From: an uncultured Atopobium sp.
Lineage (GTDB): Bacteria; Actinomycetota; Coriobacteriia; Coriobacteriales; Atopobiaceae
NCBI GenBank assembly: GCA_937990665.1
Contig: CALKRF010000052.1
Coordinates: 1 to 8,153, forward strand
DNA: 8,153 bases
Direction: 5' to 3'
The translations under genes and the position numbers were made by a program. Below the pieces are notes generated by a model, which was given only the letters and a program-made list of their open reading frames with translations, had not been told where the DNA came from and searched no databases. Positions within the stretch are counted from its first letter, which is position 1. Every line of letters begins with the position of its first letter. Shown one piece after another: positions 5,912 to 8,153 of the stretch.

Positions 5912-6622
5912 ATGCGCAAAAAAATTCTTGTGTATCTGATCATCCGTCTGGTGCATAAAAATTTGCGCAAAAGCCACATGAAGAACTTAAAGGTATGTAT
6001 AGCTTCATCTGCTCTTGTAGCCGCGCTGGCACTTGCTCCAGCATCTGCGCTGGCAGAGGGCACAACGCCTGCTCCTACAAGCACCACCGGTGCTACTGCT
6101 ACTACCGGCGTAACTCCTATTCCTGCACCAACTAGAGAGGAGCTCATGGATCCAACGGTTAATCCATATGCTCCTGAGGATGCATACTTCATGCCTGATA
6201 TCACTAGACCAATCCCAGAGGGGTTTATGGTAGGTAATGCTGACGGTGAGACCATTATTGATAACGGCGATGGCACTGTTACCGTTAAGGGCCACTGGGT
6301 TACAGCAGAGCCATTCGATGAGGTTATTTCTGTCTACTTTGTGCGTATCCCTGACCCAGCTCCTAATCCAGATCCAACTCCAACCCCAACCCCTGATCCA
6401 GACCCAACTCCAACCCCAACCCCTGATCCAACTCCAGCTCCAACCCCTGATCCAGAGCCAGCTCCAGCACCAGAGCCAGAGCCTGCACCAGCGCCTGCAC
6501 CAACACCAGCGAAGAAGTCCGTACTTCCTGCAACTGGTATTGCAGATGTTGTAATCCCAGCCTCTGTACTTGCTGTAAGCGGTCTTGGTTTTGTTGCTGC
6601 CTCTCGTAAGGTCCGCAAGTAA
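5912..6622 (+). CDS. Pro-rich LPATG-anchored surface protein
   Basis: This is a 236-aa secreted wall protein. The typical signal peptide starts at Met23 (MKNLKVCIASSALVAALALA) with cleavage likely after ALA at residue 48. A Thr/Ala-rich stretch follows (50-72), then a small folded-looking region (about 73-146, DNGDGTVTVKGHW), then a Pro-rich stalk (147-200) of DP/TP/AP/EP dipeptides, then LPATG (205-209), a hydrophobic segment (211-230) and the basic tail SRKVRK. This is a class-A type sortase substrate. The start is uncertain: AGAAAGGA abuts the ATG at 5912 with almost no spacing, while ATG 5978 gives a normal signal peptide but lacks a clear ribosome site. The stalk DNA has a 30-bp tandem repeat. 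The gene has its own strong terminator and is divergent from the XRE gene. The ligand and the function of the folded part are unknown. Confidence 0.85.
   Translation: MRKKILVYLIIRLVHKNLRKSHMKNLKVCIASSALVAALALAPASALAEGTTPAPTSTTGATATTGVTPIPAPTREELMDPTVNPYAPEDAYFMPDITRPIPEGFMVGNADGETIIDNGDGTVTVKGHWVTAEPFDEVISVYFVRIPDPAPNPDPTPTPTPDPDPTPTPTPDPTPAPTPDPEPAPAPEPEPAPAPAPTPAKKSVLPATGIADVVIPASVLAVSGLGFVAASRKVRK
6371..6430 (+). repeat. 30-bp tandem repeat in the Pro-rich stalk
   Basis: Two adjacent 30-bp units (6371-6400 and 6401-6430) differ at one base (GATCC against GACCC at the start) and both encode DPTPTPTPDP. The repeat is in frame, so slipped replication would change the stalk length by ten residues without breaking the LPATG signal. 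Confidence 0.8.
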
Positions 6623-6671
6623 AAAAAGAATCCGTAGTTTTGTTGCACAGTAGTACGTATATTGCATCGTT

Positions 6672-6698
6672 AAAGCGCCTGTCCGCAGGCGCTTTTTT
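6672..6698 (+). terminator. Strong Rho-independent terminator of the LPATG protein gene
   Basis: AAAGCGCCTG (6672-6681) pairs perfectly with CAGGCGCTTT (6686-6695) around a TCCG tetraloop, with six T residues at 6693-6698. This is a textbook terminator 50 nt after the stop codon. Confidence 0.92.
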
Positions 6699-6767
6699 GT
6701 GGCAAGTCGAGAAACCCGCGCCAGCAGAAATTGGGTACACTCTGAATAACAAAGTTCGGAGGTTGTT

Positions 6768-7724
6768 ATGGACGATCAGCAGCAAAAATTCTCGCAGATA
6801 GATGGCGTGGAACAGACATCCGCGCACCTATCTTCAACTGCGCTTGTGCTAGAGGGTGGCAGCTATCGAGGTATTTTTACCGCTGGAATCCTTGATGTGC
6901 TTCGCGAGAAGGGCGTCACTAACTTTGAGAGCGTGTGGGGAGTTTCCGCAGGTGCCATCAACGCCGTGAGCTTTAGGTCTAAACAGATGGGCCGCGCCAT
7001 GCGCATTATGCTGGCTTTTAGGGACGACCCTCGCTTTCTTTCGCTCCGTTCGCTGATTACTACTGGCGACATTGCGGGTGCGGATTTTATGTTCGATGAG
7101 ATCCAAAACCATTTGGACCCCTGCGATAACGAGGCGTTCAATCAAAATCCCATGCAAATGTACGCGGTGGCGTCCGACGTTACGTTTGGCACGCCGGCGT
7201 ATCTGCACGTAAAAAAGTTTCCGGAAGACGTGACCATGGTCCGAGCGTCCGCGTCGATGCCAACGGTTTCTCGCATGGTTGAGGTAGATGGACATCGTTA
7301 TTTGGATGGCGGAACTACCGATTCAATTCCGTTTGCGGCTGCGCTTGGTCTGCCCGACGGCAAAGCGGAACGCGCGGTTGACATTCCCGATCACAAGCCG
7401 GCAAAGAAAGCGCTGGTCATTATCACGCAGGATAGGGATTTCGTAAAAACCGACGTCAACGAGCAGATCGCTATCCGCTCGCAGCTCTACTCCGCGTATC
7501 CATACTTTGAAGCCGCATTGGCTTCTCGCGCCGAGCGCTACATGGATCAACGAAAACAGCTGTTTGAACTGGAGGAAGAGGGTAGAGTGCTGGTACTTCT
7601 GCCTCCTGAGCCAGTTGAAGTTAAAGTCAACGAGAAGTCCGGTGAGGCTCTACTGTCTCTGTACCTGACAGGTCGCAAAGTCGCACTTGAGCACCTTGAA
7701 GAGATTAAAAGTTTTATTGAGTAA
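6768..7724 (+). CDS. Patatin-like phospholipase family protein (YjjU-like)
   Basis: This is a 318-aa probable lipid acyl hydrolase. The patatin fold is shown by the glycine-rich oxyanion segment EGGSYRGIFTAG (residues 29-40), the nucleophile elbow GVSAG with Ser60 (58-62) and the DGG motif with Asp180 (180-182), giving the expected Ser-Asp dyad. The C-terminal part (about 205-318, including ALVIITQDRD, RVLVLLPPEPVEVKV and the final LYLTGRKVALEHLEEIKSFI) fits the DUF6363-type tail found in YjjU-like proteins. No signal peptide or membrane helix is present, so it should be cytoplasmic. The GGAGG ribosome site is 5 nt upstream of the ATG. It stands alone after a strong terminator and is followed by repeats. 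Family members release fatty acids from phospholipids or related esters; the substrate here is not known. Confidence 0.92.
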   Translation: MDDQQQKFSQIDGVEQTSAHLSSTALVLEGGSYRGIFTAGILDVLREKGVTNFESVWGVSAGAINAVSFRSKQMGRAMRIMLAFRDDPRFLSLRSLITTGDIAGADFMFDEIQNHLDPCDNEAFNQNPMQMYAVASDVTFGTPAYLHVKKFPEDVTMVRASASMPTVSRMVEVDGHRYLDGGTTDSIPFAAALGLPDGKAERAVDIPDHKPAKKALVIITQDRDFVKTDVNEQIAIRSQLYSAYPYFEAALASRAERYMDQRKQLFELEEEGRVLVLLPPEPVEVKVNEKSGEALLSLYLTGRKVALEHLEEIKSFIE

Positions 7725-7734
7725 AGTTAGGGCG

Positions 7735-7776
7735 GCAGGCACTCGCGTGGCCTGCAGTGGATTGCGTGTGGCCTGC
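7735..7776. repeat. GCAGGC/GCCTGC inverted and direct repeats after the patatin gene
   Basis: GCAGGC (7735-7740) can pair with GCCTGC at 7750-7755 or with a second copy at 7771-7776; the two right-hand copies sit in near-identical contexts (GCGTGGCCTGC and GTGTGGCCTGC). No T-run follows, so termination is doubtful. Two alternative 6-bp hairpins are possible. Confidence 0.4.
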
Positions 7777-7786
7777 GTCGAAGTGC

Positions 7787-7906
7787 GCCTGATTTTCTCG
7801 TCATGTCTGAACAATTTGCCGGAAAAGTGCACCATATCTGAGCTATTTGCCGGTTTTTCTCGCCATGCCTGAGTAAATTTACTCAGACATGATGCAGTGT
7901 TCAGGC
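7787..7906. repeat. Repeat element C: same scaffold, different core (120 bp)
   Basis: Units start at 7787, 7818 and 7849 (GCCTGA, GCCGGA, GCCGGT) with a 31-nt spacing and TTT before the second and third GCC, as in elements A and B. The core word is different: CATGTCTGA (7802-7810), CATATCTGAG (7833-7842) and CATGCCTGAG (7864-7873), and the inverted copy CTCAGACATG (7882-7891). The terminal hairpin 7864-7877/7878-7891 pairs 13 of 14 bases, and the inverted copy matches unit 1 exactly. The element ends TTCAGGC, complementary to the first GCCTGA. Its right flank GGCTCAAA is shared with element A. Function is unknown. Confidence 0.75.
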
Positions 7907-7941
7907 TCAAAATTTAGGGCCACGTAGTCTATCTTTTACGC

Positions 7942-8059
7942 GCCTGATTTTCTCAAAGATTCTGTAAATTTTGCCTAAAAATGTAAAAGAAACTGTGGAT
8001 TTGCCTGATTTTGTCAAAGAATCTGTATCTAAAATACAGATTCTTTGCACTTTTCAGGC
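7942..8059. repeat. Repeat element B: close relative of element A (118 bp)
   Basis: Units start at 7942, 7973 and 8003, with cores AAAGATTCTGT, AAAGAAACTGT and AAAGAATCTGT. The terminal hairpin is perfect: CAAAGAATCTGTAT (8015-8028) with ATACAGATTCTTTG (8034-8047), a 5-nt loop, then CACTTTTCAGGC. The ends form a 9-bp inverted repeat, CGCGCCTGA (7939-7947) with TCAGGCGCG (8054-8062), longer than in A or C. The same orientation as A is kept. Compared with A, the loop-proximal stem pair changes from G-C to A-T on both sides. Confidence 0.85.
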
Positions 8060-8080
8060 GCGCATGCTGTTATGGCGCGC

Positions 8081-8140
8081 CTGGCGAGAAACCCCGTGCA
8101 CTCGCAGCGCCTCGCGAGAAACCCGGTGCACTCGCAGCGC
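8081..8140. repeat. 30-bp GC-rich tandem repeat, two copies
   Basis: Units 8081-8110 and 8111-8140 are identical at 28 of 30 positions; each contains GCGAGAAACCC, the palindrome GTGCAC and CTCGCAGCGC. The array may continue past the end of the window, where GTCCGCGCACCCG follows. The word CGAGAAACCC also occurs at 6708-6717 and, on the minus strand, at 145-134 (GGCGAGAAACCC), always outside coding sequence. The role is unknown. Confidence 0.75.
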
Positions 8141-8153
8141 GTCCGCGCACCCG

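Noticed and set aside
6334..6667. Gly/Ser- and Trp-rich minus-strand frames opposite the Pro-rich stalk
   Set aside because: They are the antisense reading of the CCA/CCT proline codons. Low complexity follows from the repeat, not from a gene.
7687..7910. Short frames on both strands over the end of patatin and element C
   Set aside because: They run through repeat units, have no ribosome sites and show no conserved motif.
4237..8059. Elements A, B and C as a small CRISPR array or CRISPR remnant
   Set aside because: The units have a CRISPR-like period of 30-31 nt, but there are no unique spacers between constant repeats, the last unit is inverted, the core is shared by all units of an element, and no cas gene is present.

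Overview
The window looks like chromosomal DNA of a host-associated Gram-positive bacterium. My best guess is an oral or vaginal actinobacterium of the class Coriobacteriia (Lancefieldella/Atopobium-like); Bacillota cannot be excluded. The reasons are the moderate GC content, strong AAGGAG/AGAAAGGA ribosome binding sites, two sortase-anchored surface proteins, a LytTR+DUF3021 regulator pair, and an XRE regulator fused to a membrane domain. No rRNA, tRNA, transposase or CRISPR array is visible.

Layout. 1-184: leader with a 10-bp stem-loop. 185-487 (+): small two-helix membrane protein of unknown function. 488-721: AT-rich promoter region with several dyads. 722-2788 (+): 688-aa cell-wall adhesin with signal peptide, N-terminal region, isopeptide-type domain, SHIRT domain, DUF11-like domain and a TPYTG sorting signal, followed by a terminator. 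2882-3122: regulatory spacer with an 8+8 inverted repeat and a LytTR-like motif. 3123-3569 (+): LytTR-domain regulator. 3689-4204 (+): DUF3021 membrane protein, its probable partner. 4205-4503: convergent intergenic region with repeat element A, a minus-strand terminator and a GC-rich spacer. 4504-5628 (-): XRE HTH protein with six predicted membrane helices. 5629-5911: divergent intergenic region. 5912-6622 (+): Pro-rich LPATG surface protein, then a strong terminator. 6768-7724 (+): patatin-like phospholipase with a DUF6363-like tail. 7725-8153: gene-free, packed with repeats (elements C and B, then a 30-bp tandem repeat).

The most unusual content is a family of about 118-120 bp intergenic elements (A at 4237-4354, C at 7787-7906, B at 7942-8059). 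Each has three direct units of about 30-31 nt starting GCC, followed by one inverted unit that closes a 12-14 bp hairpin with unit 3. Within an element the units share a core word. A and B share one core (AAAGAATCTGT-like), while C keeps the same scaffold and spacing with a different core (CATGTCTGA-like), replaced in all four positions at once. A and B are in the same orientation and bracket the XRE, LPATG and patatin genes.

Functionally the window combines cell-surface display (two sortase substrates with different sorting motifs) with regulators that appear to sense or act at the membrane (LytTR+DUF3021; XRE with membrane domain). No sequence evidence directly ties a regulator to a particular surface gene, although both the adhesin promoter and the LytTR upstream region carry dyad elements that could be operators.
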